Assembly: GCA_917880885.1 (NCBI GenBank)
Contig: OU862927.1
Coordinates: 41,505,571 to 41,569,570, forward strand
Reading direction: 5' to 3'
DNA: 64,000 nt
Source of the DNA: Limnephilus marmoratus
Lineage: Eukaryota; Arthropoda; Insecta; Trichoptera; Limnephilidae
Shown one piece after another: positions 20,807-31,330 of the stretch. The position numbers and the translations under genes were made by a program. Every line of letters starts with the position of its first letter. Position 1 is the stretch's first letter. The notes beneath the pieces were generated by a model. The model did not search any database and was not told where the DNA came from. It worked only from the letters and a program-made list of their open reading frames with translations.

Positions 20807-21260
20807 TTGAAGATAATAAAATCATTTAAAAAAACCAGTATGATTTTCGAAAAGATAGTACGGCAGTTTCAAATCAAACTTTACAAAACTGATATCTGAT
20901 AACCTCAATAAAGACAATAAACCCGTCACCGTCTTTTTAAAGCCATCCATATAATTTTATACTATATTCTTCTGAAAAAACTGTAACAGATTGGGATAAA
21001 AAGTACTTTCTGACCTGAAATGGTTCAAAAACTACCTTACACAAAGATCACAAATAATAATAAAATCAAAAAATTTTATGTAAATATTTTTCAATCTTCT
21101 ACTGTGTGCCCTAAGGAAGTGTTCGCGGTTATGATGATAACTTTTATTACCAGAGTCTGGAAGTTTTCCTACTTTCCCGTGCCAGGAAGGATCACCCTAT
21201 CAAATAAGTTGGAGTTCGATTTTTTTGGATTCGAGACAGTAAAAATAATTAAAAATATTA

Positions 21261-23731
21261 TGTAATCCAAAAATTTGCTTCATAATATCGTATAGGGGTT
21301 TATGTTTAATGTGTGTGTAAGGTATGTGGTAAATCAAATCGTAGTTGCAATACTTACTATTTTATTTAACAAATTACAAACAAACATAACGCACCATAAT
21401 TTAATATTAAAATATGAACAATTATAATGTGCAGAGCGAACAAGCACGATTTACAAGGCTTGTTGGCCGGGAGTTTAAGGTAGAATGGTTTGAATAATAT
21501 TTGCTGCAGTGCGCGAGAGTGGCTCGAGATAAAACTTGAATCCTATTGGTGCCTGGGGAACCAATCGGATCGCCGTGAGACTGCAAAATGGTGACATTGT
21601 TTGATCTTCACATCAGCCCCTTCCGCGGACTCCTCCACACGTACACCATTACAACCTCTAGTGAGAAGTCTCCGGGGTTTGGTCAACGTCGGGACCTGTG
21701 GGCATAGAGGATGAATAGTTCGAGAAGTCAATGAATGAGCAATTATGGCAATGTATGTATTTACTTAGAGATGTTGGCTGGAATATTTTAAAGGTTTGAA
21801 AATTTTATTTCACCTGAACTAATTTGGCTAAATGTTATTAATGGAAAAAAGAAAATAATATTGAAAATGTTTCTAAATGCTATTTAACGTTGCCGAGAAT
21901 AAATGTTGATAACAGCCAAAAGTGATTAAAATACAAATGCTAATGACTCATGATAAGTAGGTAAGTACTTTGAGTCGGCCTAGTACAGAGCATTGTAAGA
22001 ATGCAGGTATGTATCTATAATATTTACATTGGAATTTAGTGTAATAAGTGAATGATAAAATTTTGCACGCTTTACCTTCTAAATAAGGGAAAGGTCTACA
22101 TTAGATTTCAGCTTATTTTATAAAATAAAACGGTAATGCGCGTTTTCATCCCGCGACAAAATATCTCCGACAAAATATCCTACAGACGTAACCTACGTTG
22201 GATGTTGTGTGTTGTGATTGTCCTATTTTATATTTAAATTCATGTAGCACTGACCATTTACTTATCATTTATTTTAATCTCGATGTGTAGAGCCCTTTAT
22301 CTTAAACTTTCGCGTCTATGCCACCTCTTACTAAAATATCGCCATAAAATGTCCGTCTAAAATCTCTTTTGTCTGTGGCCAATCAAACTTTCACTTTTTG
22401 TGTCTATAAAATGGCGTGTTTTGATTTCGCTTGTCATTCTACATTCTCATTCTTATTAACATTCTCTCTTCTCGATTGTCTAAACTCTGCTTGTTTAGCA
22501 TTAAATCAAACCGTCTTTCACTTCTGTTACTTAATTAGTCTCAATTATTGTTGCCAGTCAAGTGCTCAGACCAGAATCTCTGTACAAAATTATTCACAAG
22601 AATAAACAGAATCAACATCCAGTATCACAACACAAGTGTTTTTTACTACAAGGATAACCTCAAACTACCTCTCTCTATCATCTCATTGTACGGTTCCTCG
22701 GTGTGGAACAGAAGGAAGTTAACAAGGGCAGCTTAGCCTTACAACCTGACTGCAGACTATCTGGAGAGAACCACACCAAGACCTGCGCACCCCCAACAAA
22801 ATATCTACAAAAACTTAACCTAACATTCGATCGTCCAGCTCCCCCTCTCCCCACCCCCTCCTAATGATTTTTTTTTCTTCTTCTACATCTGTTTTTTTAA
22901 TCTAGAATCTACATCGTCGTAACGTAATCTCTCCGTAGCTGCATAGTGCTCGCTTCTTTATTATTTTGCAGCTCCTTTCCACCCCTTTACGTAACACTTT
23001 TAGGTGCTCACGACGAGATGCTGTGTATTTAAATCAATTGTAATTAACCCCATAACGTTGTGTGATTTTTTGTTTTAATGGTTTGATGTAGTTAATCCAA
23101 TTTAATTAATAAATTATTTGTTGAAAACCTTGGTCCTTTTAAGTATGGCGTATTATTTGCAAGGCCTTAAATGACAATGACTGAATCTGACTAACTTGAG
23201 AGTAACTAATCATCTACCCTTCGTTCAGCTTCTTCGTTTGTTGATTTGGTTAGTTTGAATCTATGAGTATGCATTTTTGGGTTAACATGAGACGAAATAT
23301 GTGCTGCTACAATTGGGTCTCCTCCGTTCCCAACTGACTTGATGAGGTCTGTGTACCGCCTTGTCAGATTCCAATTCCAAACTCCTCCGAGAATAAATTG
23401 AAATGAAAAATCCACAAGTTTTGCCTTTTGTTGGAGAAGAATTTGATGTGTGTTTCCGGTTTATAGCGTGATAATGGTAGTAATCTCAACCCATTTGCCG
23501 CCGAATTATAAAGGTGTTCTTGATGATGTTGATTGATGAAAGGTCATCTCATATCGTTTGATAGGTATGAGGAGCTGCTCAGGTTCGATGGTATGATAGC
23601 CAATGTCAGGTATAATTTATAAAATGTCTCCTATAATTTCGAGCATAAACACTAAACCGAAGTAGATTAGACAAACGGCAATGTCAGGAGTTCAGGGGGT
23701 CCTGCTCACTCCTCTGGTTTCACGAAGTATG
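21261..23731. other. Long stretch without recognised genes
   Basis: No coding frame could be supported. 22139-22200 carries TTTCATCCCGCGACAAAATATC and further CGACAAAATATCC units, and 22790-22830 a related piece (CCAACAAAATATC..AACTTAACCTAA), so a decayed relative of the 44.0-45.0 kb minisatellite element lies here. The segment 21430-21740 is more GC-rich but unidentified. Confidence 0.4.
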
Positions 23732-24146
23732 TTTTTTTTTTTACAGTGAATACCGCACAAGAATCTCAACTGCTCCCGTCTGGAGCCAGTGAGACTATGG
23801 CATCCCCAATTGGGGTACGTTGTAAGGCTGAAGGTAGCGGGGAGGGGAAGGAGGTGGGGAAGAGGAAGATTGGGAAGTACCTGGCTATTCAGATCTGGTC
23901 ACTAAACACGGCTAAAGCCATTTTCAAGCAACGTTTCAATTCTGAATGGTGGTCTTACACCAGGGCGATACTGATAGTATCTTCCACTCTGGAACATGCC
24001 GCAAATATACTATATATTATTTTAAATGAATTAATTGTGAAATAATACAAATTAATCAAATAAAATTTATTTGCGCATGCCGGGTTCGAACCCGCGACCT
24101 CCGGAATGTGAGTCAAGAGTCTTAGCCACTGGACTACGGAGGTCGT
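23732..24146 (-). mobile_element. tRNA-derived SINE, full length
   Basis: The minus strand begins with a tRNA-like head (24146 down to about 24072) with box B GGGTTCGAACCC (24082-24093) and a box-A-like TAGTCCAGTGGC. The body contains GTGTAAGACCACCATTCAG, GACCAGATCTGAATAG and CCCCAATTGGGGATG, then GTGCGGTATTCAC and poly(A). Copies or fragments lie at 33678, 45239, 46291, 47204, 49223, 49899, 50940 and 51205. The head is not a free tRNA gene because it is joined to this body in other copies too. Confidence 0.85.
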
Positions 24147-24300
24147 CAATGTATGAATTAATTCAAATGGGTTCAGATTCAGATGTCACCGATCCTCGCA
24201 AAATACGTGAATTTTAGCACAAGTAATAAAAATGATTACAATATAAACAATAACAAAAATTAACCAATATTGTAGTTTACTTTTAATTTCAGTGCATTTA
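24147..24300. other. Short AT-rich spacer
   Basis: Nothing recognised between the SINE and the LINE 3' end. Confidence 0.4.
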
Positions 24301-25150
24301 TTTTATTTTCATTTATGTGCGTAGTTTTCTTTTACCCACCTCACTAGACAGAGTCTGTTCCAAGGCGGGTAAATAACATATTATATTTATTAAAAGATAT
24401 ATATCAATAAAAATATGTATGTATATAAAAAGACAAATATATATGCATGTATGTAAACATACATGCACACACGTATTGTTGTTATATTAAATATTTACAT
24501 GTTGTTTTTATTAAAATTTCCATAAAAAGGTTGCATACGTAATATAAGATTACACATGGAGATAAGGAAATATAAAAACAGTAGGTACATGATTACATAA
24601 TTATTGTCGCTAGCAAGCAGTACCCTGCATATTTTATTATATTTGAATATTATATAATTTAGTGAGTAATTATATGAAAAGAGAATGTCTATAAAATGTA
24701 CTCCTGTTAGTTCTTTAGTATATTTCGATTGTCTGTTATTTCCTTTTCAGTCAACCATATTACAAAACTTTTGAACAGCCAGTTAAGATTATTTAGGGTG
24801 ACTTAACTTTTTTTTGTGCTAGGAAGATATTGAAAATGTGAGGATCCAGGTGCGATTCACGTTTTTGTGAAAGTTGATTTGACATAGGAAACTTGAAAGT
24901 GTTTATTTATGTTGGCTCTTGTATTTTGCGAGTGAGGTTAGGGTGGTGTTTTGATACAGTTTTTATGTATGATCTTACTTGTGAATAGTTTATGTACATG
25001 TAGTAATTTGTTTTTAATCATTAGCTGTTCTGTCGGATGTTGGTAAGGTTTTTTAAACATGACTCTAATTATTGTTTTGTGATTTATTATAAGAGGATTG
25101 AGGTAAGTATCTGCTGCTCCTTCCCATACTGATATACCTTGCTTTATTAG
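24301..25150 (-). pseudogene. LINE C-terminal fragment and 3' UTR with stem-loop
   Basis: The minus strand reads SVWEGAADTYLNPLI, then HKTIIRVMFKKPYQHPTEQL and KNKLLHVHKLFTSKI, a CR1-like C terminus, with later stops. In the 3' UTR TTACCCGCCT (24372-24363) pairs with AGGTGGGTAA (24341-24332) with one G-U. A TA-rich stretch with TATGTATG words separates the hairpin from the coding part. Confidence 0.65.
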
Positions 25151-25760
25151 TACCTACATGATTAACGTGTTTTTTAATATTTTTTTTACCTGCCAACTTC
25201 CTCACCTTGCCATCTCAACGCTCCTTAATTTTCTCTTGATCTTCTACTGCTCCCCTGAAAGTAGGGGGCGTTAGCATTGAGAACCAATGGGGTAGATGAT
25301 AAAAGAAAACAAATAAAATTGCATGAAATTTAAAAATGTTTATTAAAGAAATAATTTAGAAAGCCAGGAAATATACTTAAAAAATATTTTAGAATTACGA
25401 TATGATAGTAAAATGGTATTTGCTTTAGAGTTCCAGTTTTAAATAAATTATTTTCTTTATTTTAATTTTTAACTTGATGAGTTAAACCTCCAATTGTAAT
25501 ATTTTAATTAAATGAAGACAATATTAGCAAAATTAATCGCAAATCTGAAAACAGAAAAATCTGAAAATAGGTTACGACAACTAATATAAAACAAGCAATG
25601 GAGTAATTAGCAAAACGTAAAGTAAGCAATGAAAATTACTAGTAACAAAACTATGCACTGAAAACGGCTAGAGCATATTATTATAATATGCAACAAAAAC
25701 AGGTTATGAAAACTGATCTAAAACAAGCAATGAATTTTTGACAAATAACACGTGCAATGA
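25151..25760. other. Unassigned AT-rich stretch
   Basis: Repeated weak words such as AACAAGCAATGA and ACTAGTAACA recur here and at 26980-27250, suggesting an old tandem or dispersed repeat. No gene was recognised. Confidence 0.35.
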
Positions 25761-25868
25761 ATTTTGGGAGGTGGGTACGAGTACTGCCGCCCCGGCAACC
25801 ATTTATTGGATAACCAACACCTCTGCCATAGGTCACCCCTAGCGGTTTACTACGTTTGGTGACTTACT
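25761..25868 (+). repeat. SINE-like module 1, 5' fragment
   Basis: ATTTTGGGAGGTGGG...TATTGGATAACCAACACCTCTGCC...TACGTTTGGTGA matches the first ~105 bp of the 3039 unit; the tail is missing. Confidence 0.7.
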
Positions 25869-26097
25869 AGAATTAATTAAAGGTTCTTAAATATGATTAA
25901 AAAGCTATAAACTAAAAACGCTTCATGATTGGTCGAAAGAATTCTGACGTCATCTGTACGCCGGTTTGTACAATCATTCGAATCATGATCGTGCATATCT
26001 TTCTATTACATGAGAGATGGTTTGTTTATGATGATAGAGGTATAGATCAAACAGTTTTATTTGCTGTCTTGTTATGACTCTTTTTAGTTTAAGTAAA

Positions 26098-26400
26098 GCC
26101 TCTATGACATTGAGTGAGTTAAGCTGGGAAAGTCACTATCTTTTAGTAAACTCGCTCAGTGTAATTTTATTACTAGCTTACAAGCAAATTGTGGACAATC
26201 TATGAAAAAAGTTGAAAGGTGATCAACTTTGCTTGCTCTCCGCAAGCGTTTGCCTGAAGAAGGCGGCCCTAGAACAGCTGATTTCGTAACTGTCAGAATT
26301 AGTCCCCACGGAAGTCGTAATTCTCGATACTGGCAAGCGTGTGGCGCTAGCTGCGAATTCAAGTATTCCACAAAACGTCGACAGAGTTGGTTCGAGCGGA
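26098..26400 (+). repeat. Diverged copy of the 4758-5176 MITE
   Basis: AGTAAACTCGCTCAGTGTAAT...GTTGAAAGGTGATCAACTTT...AACAGCTGATTTC follows the internal order of the 4.8-5.1 kb MITE. The outer inverted repeats are lost. Confidence 0.6.
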
Positions 26401-26736
26401 AGTCGTTTTTCAAAATTTCAAACTTTAATTCAACCATGAAATCTTGATATTTTTTTAATAACATTAATTCTGATAGACGGTTAACATGGTTTAAAAAAAT
26501 ACTCCAATTCCTTATTGAATAATTAAAAAATCTACGTACAAAATTCTCAAGCGACGTGTTTTTCAGAGTCCAAATGACGTCACACACACACCCCGCCTCT
26601 TATTGAATTCCGCGCGGGATTAATAAAATTTAAACTTGGAGAATTAAATTAATTATGAAAACGAACCTAAAAAAGAATGATAAAAATTGATTAAAAAAAA
26701 TTTAAAATGGGACTCAACTTTCTAATTGCGTTGCAG

Positions 26737-26968
26737 GCCAGATCGGGAGAGACTGGCTGAGGGAGACCTTTTGATTTCTCCAACAGGGCTCTCTCGGAAC
26801 ATCACATAGCACCGCAGTGGAAGGGATGGAATCATTCGTCCGTCACTCCTGGACACACTGACCCCCAGATTTCTCCCTACCAAGCATACCTCTGTCCTTC
26901 CAAGGACGATATAGGCCCTGAGAATTATTTTCTTCAGGGCCTCCTGCGTAGAGTTATTGTAAAAAAAG
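26737..26968 (+). mobile_element. SINE-like repeat, 5' module 2 with the same 3' tail
   Basis: The 5' part (GGCCAGATCGGGAGAGACTGG...CTCTCTCGGAACATCAC) is unrelated to module 1. The 3' ~100 bp (CAGGGCCTCCTGCGTAGAG then poly(A)) is the same LINE-type tail. Other module-2 copies lie at 33540-33660, 38083-38332, 41475-41735 (-) and 51495-51753. Confidence 0.7.
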
Positions 26969-27344
26969 GACTACTCCGTAACAGAAAATAAGCAATGAAA
27001 ATAGCTAGTAACACAAACTATGCAATGAAAATGGCTAGAGCCTGTTATAATATGCAACGAAAACAGGTTGTGATAACTGTTGTAAAATAAACAATGAGAT
27101 TATTAGCAAAAAACACAAAATAATCCATGAAAACGGCTACCAGTAATACAAACAACGCAATGAAATCAGATAACATTCAACTAAAGCAAGAAAAAATAGG
27201 TTACGATACATGATGCAAAATAAAAAATAAATTTAGCAAATAACATAAAATAAGCAACAATTTTTTTTTTAATATATTTTCGTGGAAAGTCATCGCTTTG
27301 TGGTTTGACATATTAATTAAATAAAACGATTACTTTGATCATAA

Positions 27345-27420
27345 CTACGAAATTAATTTAATTATTACGACCGACCGGTTTCGCTTAACAGAAGCATCAT
27401 CATCAAGGTACAAAATAAAA
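27345..27420 (-). ncRNA. Hammerhead-like motif, mutated core
   Basis: Reverse-complement partner of 28364-28425. It keeps GCTT..AAGC, GAAA and ACCGGTC but reads CTTGATGATGA where CTGATGA is expected, which removes C3 or shifts the core; probably inactive. Confidence 0.45.
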
Positions 27421-27519
27421 CTAATCTACAAATACTTTGTGAGTGTGGGACATAGAATGGGACAAAACATAACACATAATAAAGGAACAGTGAGATAGCA
27501 TGAAATTAAAATGAAACAT

Positions 27520-27698
27520 GGTCACTTCTGGACTAACTGACCACCAGATTCCTACCCACCCTTAATACCCTTTTCCTTCCCAGAACTTCCTCACCATTCT
27601 TTCCCAAAAAGACCCACAACACAGCATCCTAAAAGATGACATAGGTCCTGAGGGGAATTATTTTCCTCAGACCCCCTGTGTGGGGCTAATGTAAAAAA
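27520..27698 (+). mobile_element. SINE-like copy, 3' portion
   Basis: CACTTCTGGACTAACTGACC...CCCTTTTCCTTCCCAGAAC...CCTCAGACCCCCTGTGTGGGG then poly(A). Only the shared 3' half is present. Confidence 0.65.
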
Positions 27699-28363
27699 GC
27701 GCCCTCGCCCTACACTTTTAAAATCAGGTCAGTTTAATTCGATCTTCGAATTGATTGCGAAAATTAAATTCCTAGTGCGGTCACGGTTTCAAGCGACAAA
27801 TCTAAACCCTCATCGAGAGTTCGAGGTCTAATAACAATAAAGTTCTTATTTTACAAAATGTAACATAAACGTGATAAATTTATGAGAACAGTTTTTTTCT
27901 TTTTGTGAGTGAAAAAAAATCCAAAAAATAAAAAGCTGAAAACTTCTTTTCGGGTCTTCATCTTCAGTTGAGCCGCAGATTGGGCGTGTCTGGTCTAGTT
28001 GATTAGTCAGACATCTCCCGAAAAATCAGAGTTTAATATACAGTTATATGTGTATCCTCTACCTGGTACAATACCCAGATTACTCATAAACACCACAAAA
28101 TCAATTATAATACACTAAAACTTGTAGTGAATTAAACAAAATGCTGATATTTTCTGGGTCCATAGTGGGATATTTTAAAATTTCATGAATATCTCCCGGT
28201 GTTCTTTTATAGCATGTTTAATATATTAAACACATACACGATTAAATAATATTTGATTTATGGTGAACATTCGAATATTGCTTTTCTCATTATCTCAAAA
28301 CTTACCAAACAAATATGCCTGACCAGTCAACTGGACAATCGATATATATGCATTTTTGATAAG

Positions 28364-28425
28364 TTTAATTTTGTACTCTGATGATGCTTGTGTTAAGCGA
28401 AACCGGTCGGTCACAATAAATTAAA
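28364..28425 (+). ncRNA. Hammerhead ribozyme-like motif (type I layout)
   Basis: Core box CTGATGA at 28378-28384; stem II GCTT (28386-28389)/AAGC (28395-28398); G-A-A-A at 28399-28402; a minimal palindromic stem III ACCGGT (28402-28407); and C17 at 28408. Stem I forms from TTTAATTTTGTACT (28364-28377) and GGTCACAATAAATT (28409 on) with one bulged C and an internal mismatch. One extra U (28385) sits between the core and stem II. Hammerheads with such short third stems are known from Penelope-like elements. Cleavage activity is not shown. Confidence 0.55.
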
Positions 28426-28478
28426 ATATTTCATGGTTACAAACAAAGCAATTGTTTGATTTTACTGTAAAAAGTTGT

Positions 28479-28596
28479 TTATCGAGCTCTTGCTTCATTC
28501 AATTTGAGTGGAGTTTTTGTTCCTTTTTTGGTGTGCTTGTTCAAAGGTTTTTCTGTCGACCTCTCTTCTGACGTAGTGTCTTCATCGGCACCAAAT
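28479..28596 (-). CDS. Clip-domain protein, last recognised exon
   Basis: The acceptor TTTACAG is followed by A that completes an AG/A Arg codon begun in the previous exon, then TTTGGTGCCGAT (FGAD). It continues EDTTSEERSTEKPLNKH and ends ...KLNEARAR-stop. 39 residues, charged, no cysteine. The R-FG start copies the start of the 30112 exon (R-FGED), but the clip cysteines are absent. No protease-like domain follows, so either the protein ends here or further exons are outside recognition. No AATAAA was seen just downstream. Confidence 0.55.
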
Positions 28597-28774
28597 CTGT
28601 AAATTTTAAATAATAATAATTTGAAATTTATTGGTGAGAAAAGTCTAAGCCGAGTCGAATTTTTAAAACCGAGCTCTCATAAATGTTTTTCGACTTCTAT
28701 GGGAAACCCACGTCAGAAAATTGTATATAGTTCCGGTATTCTTCCAATCACAATCCTTCCTAAACTTCCTGTTT

Positions 28775-28866
28775 AGAGCTAATGAAAAAAAAACTGGGAC
28801 TCAAACCCAGGATGTCTTGTCATACCGGGAAAAATGCCTTAATCAACTCTGCCAATGGAAAATTTA
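28775..28866 (-). repeat. tRNA-like SINE head, second family
   Basis: The minus strand has TTGGCAGAGTTGATTAAGGC (box A type), and CTGGGTTTGAGTCCCAG (box B type) followed by a T-run. It differs from the SINE at 23732. No further body was identified; a decayed tRNA gene is the alternative. Confidence 0.5.
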
Positions 28867-29099
28867 ACAATCCATCATTTAAAAAAGAGCACCAAAAATA
28901 AACGAAAAAATGAGAGGTTCCACAACCGGAATCAAAGGCTCCGGCTCAAAAGATAGAAATAGTGTCAATCAGTCATACAACGACGTAGTCTACCTTCGAC
29001 CGATGGTCTCCGTACGCTGCGGGTAGCGAATCACGTAGCACTACAGCATTTTATTCATTCCCCTCCGAATTACCGAAAGAGACCGATGTACATACGGCA

Positions 29100-29552
29100 C
29101 TATTTCCAGCCTTTGAGCTGGCGTTCACTGACAGCAAAGTCTGCGGAACAGCTGGATACCTTCGAAAGAAAGGTATTTCGAAGAATCTTAGGAGCGGTGT
29201 GAGAGGGAGAGGCATGGAAAATCCGCCACAATAATGAGCTTTATGATATTTACCAAGCTCCCAGACTCTACCCATTTAAGGCTCCAAAGACTAAAATGAG
29301 CCGGACATGTGCACCGAATGCTAAGCACACGAATGGGTAATCAACCTTCTTGGGTATTCATTACACACACGTAAACGAAAGGCCGGCAGACCTAGGCTGA
29401 GATATGAGGGTGATGTCTACTAAGAGGACTACTCCATGTTGCAGGTTGGAAGACGACGGCCGAGGACCGAGGGCGGTGGAGGCTAAACTTGTAGGAGGCC
29501 AAGGCTAGAAATGGGCTGTAGTGCCATTGAAGAAAAAGAAGAAGAAGAGCTG
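29100..29552 (+). pseudogene. RTE-like LINE fragment
   Basis: Reads EQLDTFERKVFRRILGAV, then KIRHNNELYDIYQAP, parallel to the 43.1-43.7 kb fragment (MLDTFERKVLRIICG, RIRHNKELCGLYQA). Stops and shifts follow; it ends in (GAA)n. Confidence 0.65.
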
Positions 29553-29605
29553 GCATTAAAAAAAACAACTTTCTGTCAATACATATTTTTCGTAAAGATG
29601 CTTAC

Positions 29606-30112
29606 CTCATGTCAATGTTGCCAACACCAGACTTTTCTTTTTCAAGGTCATCATCTTTTCCACGATTATATTTTTCCAAAAAATCTAAAAATTCTGCCTG
29701 TTTTTCAGCTTCAGCGTCATCTTCAGCTTTGGATTTACCAGTTACTTTGTTTTTATCAGTTGCTTTGTCTTCATCTGTTGCTTTGTCTTCATCTGTTGCT
29801 TTAACTTCGTCTTTAGCTTTGGGTTTATCAGTTTCCTTGTTTTTATCAGTTGTTTTGTCTTCATCGGTTGCTTTGTCTTCGTCTGTTGCTTTGTCTTCAT
29901 CTTCTGCTTTGTCTTCATCTGTTGCTTTGTCTTGATCTTTAGCGTTGGTTTTTTCAGTTCCTTTGGCTTCACCTGTTGCTTTATCTTCGTAAGTTGCTTT
30001 GTCTTCATCCTCTGATTTCGTTTCACTCTGATCACTGACTAGTTTAAGAGTCTTACAGCAAACTTCGTCAGAATTAGAGCAATTTGAACCTTCTGCCGTG
30101 TCTTCGCCGAAT
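29606..30112 (-). CDS. Clip-domain protein, exon with second half of the clip and acidic repeat
   Basis: The acceptor TTTTACAG and donor ATGAG/GTAAGC leave the exon in the same phase at both ends (168 codons). It starts FGEDTAEGSNCSNSDEVCC, which supplies Cys 4, 5 and 6 of a CLIPA-type clip domain begun in the upstream exon. Then comes a long run of D-E-D-K-A-T-type pentapeptides and hexapeptides (about 29760-30030), and finally LDFLEKYN and SGVGNIDMR. That ending echoes the end of the upstream exon (GVGTLEMR), as if the clip's central piece had been duplicated. Low-complexity length is likely variable between individuals. Confidence 0.6.
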
Positions 30113-30134
30113 CTGTAAAATTAATAGAGATTTT

Positions 30135-30270
30135 AAATTTAGGAGACAAGTATGGGTACCACCGCCCCAGGATTTATTGGATAACCAACACTTGACATAG
30201 GTCAACTCAAGAGGTTCGCTACGTTTATAAACGTAGCAGCGGTGCCCAGATTCATTGGATGAGGTTTTTC
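30135..30270 (+). repeat. SINE-like module 1, 5' fragment
   Basis: AAATTTAGGAGACAAGTATGGGTACC...GATTTATTGGATAACCAACAC...GTGCCCAGATTCATTGGATGAGG matches the first part of the 3039 unit. Confidence 0.6.
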
Positions 30271-30327
30271 CGGGTCGTGCTGGCGTGGCGTCTACCCGCT
30301 AATGTCTGGATTACATGAACCGAGAAG

Positions 30328-31330
30328 ATGGGCGAGACATTGGAGGTTATCCACTACTTACCCGCCCTGGTATAAGTAACATATGGTTACTCCTTCAAGG
30401 CTCTCGCAAGGACTGTAATTTTTTTGAATGAACGAATCTACATGTAATTTTGAATGAACCCAGATCTCCAGTATACCTGCATACGTTGTTAGTAAGCAGT
30501 ATGCAAGTGCTTAGCGGGAAATAAAGATACAATAAGTGTTAGTATGACTACAGACAAGACATTGGGACAGGTTAGTGATAGTCCACGAGGAAGCAAGCGC
30601 TGGGTGATTGTATCCAGCGTATCCTGCAAGCACCTGTAGGGAGGAAGACACTGTACATAAATAATAAGGGTATGGCGCTGATAACGGAAAACGGATGGGA
30701 TTCCAATCGATTGCCAGTCCCAGCAAGAATGCGCATGACATTCGATCTAGCCGTAAACCATACTCAGTTTCCGCGCCCCTTAGCCGGTTCCTCGGTGGTG
30801 CCTTAAAGAAAAGGAAATGGGAGATTGGGGGAAATGCCCGACGACCCTAAGGAATTTAGCGTCGAGAAGCCGGAGGCAGGGCAAAACTGAACAAGGCAGC
30901 AAAATATGACTTGGGTTGACGAGTAGGTGTTTACATTTTTTTTTTTAATTTAGCACTGAGTCAGTCAGTCAATTCAGTTGCGATGCTGCAGACTAGCGAG
31001 ACAATGGATAGAAAAAAATAATTTAATAATGTGCTGCGACCGACTTGAGTGTGCCGAGTGGCGAGTACGCACCGACTGTATGTTTTTACCTGCCAAGTGG
31101 GTTATGGAATCAGTGCGGGAAAGAGCGGGGGTGGGCACTCGGACCAGTGGAGGTTATCCACCTCTTACCCGCCCTGGTATAAGTAACAGATGGTTACTCC
31201 TTCAAGGCTCTCGCAAGATTCTATTTTTTTTGTTAAACGAAGCTACATTTATTTATATTGAACGAATCTAGACCTCCAGTGTCCTTGCATACGTTGTTAG
31301 TAAGCAGTATGCAAGTGCTTAACAGGAAAA
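30328..31330. repeat. Pair of ~190-bp direct repeats
   Basis: 30328-30522 and 31141-31325 share GGAGGTTATCCAC, ACCCGCCCTGGTATAAGTAAC, CTCCTTCAAGGCTCTCGCAAG and GCATACGTTGTTAGTAAGCA in the same order. Sequence between them has no recognised frame; 31040-31100 (CGACTTGAGTGTGCCGAGTGG) looks like a LINE 3' part but was not assigned. Confidence 0.65.

Larger units (their letters stand above)
19640..21260 (+). pseudogene. Decayed LINE, host of two later insertions
   Basis: Starts with FELVSQENWSN and jumps to NSLKYALIIPIFKSGD, which match the LINE at 35995-39490 at 36724 and about 37510. The pieces on either side of 19868-20543 and of 20567-20806 join to match that copy (KLR/LLKFFE region). There are many stops. 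It is the same family as the 36-39 kb LINE with an internal deletion. Confidence 0.65.
27318..28471. mobile_element. Inverted Penelope-like terminal repeats enclosing a SINE
   Basis: The left arm (27318-27413, minus) and right arm (28364-28471, plus) are reverse complements around GACCGACCGGTTTCGCTTAA...GCATCATCA, with matching flanks (ATTAATTTAATTATTACGACC against TTAAAATT..ATTGTGACC). Both carry hammerhead-like sequence, as known for Penelope-like retroelements. The interior holds a SINE tail (27520-27698) and no Penelope coding domain. Confidence 0.5.

Noticed and set aside
24072..24146. tRNA gene on the minus strand
   Set aside because: The tRNA-like part is fused to a body and A-tail that recur at several sites, so it is a SINE head; the same applies at 33678.
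29511..29935. Plus-strand serine/alanine/leucine-rich frames over the acidic repeat
   Set aside because: They are antisense shadows of the minus-strand D/E/K/A/T exon, which has splice sites and joins a clip domain.
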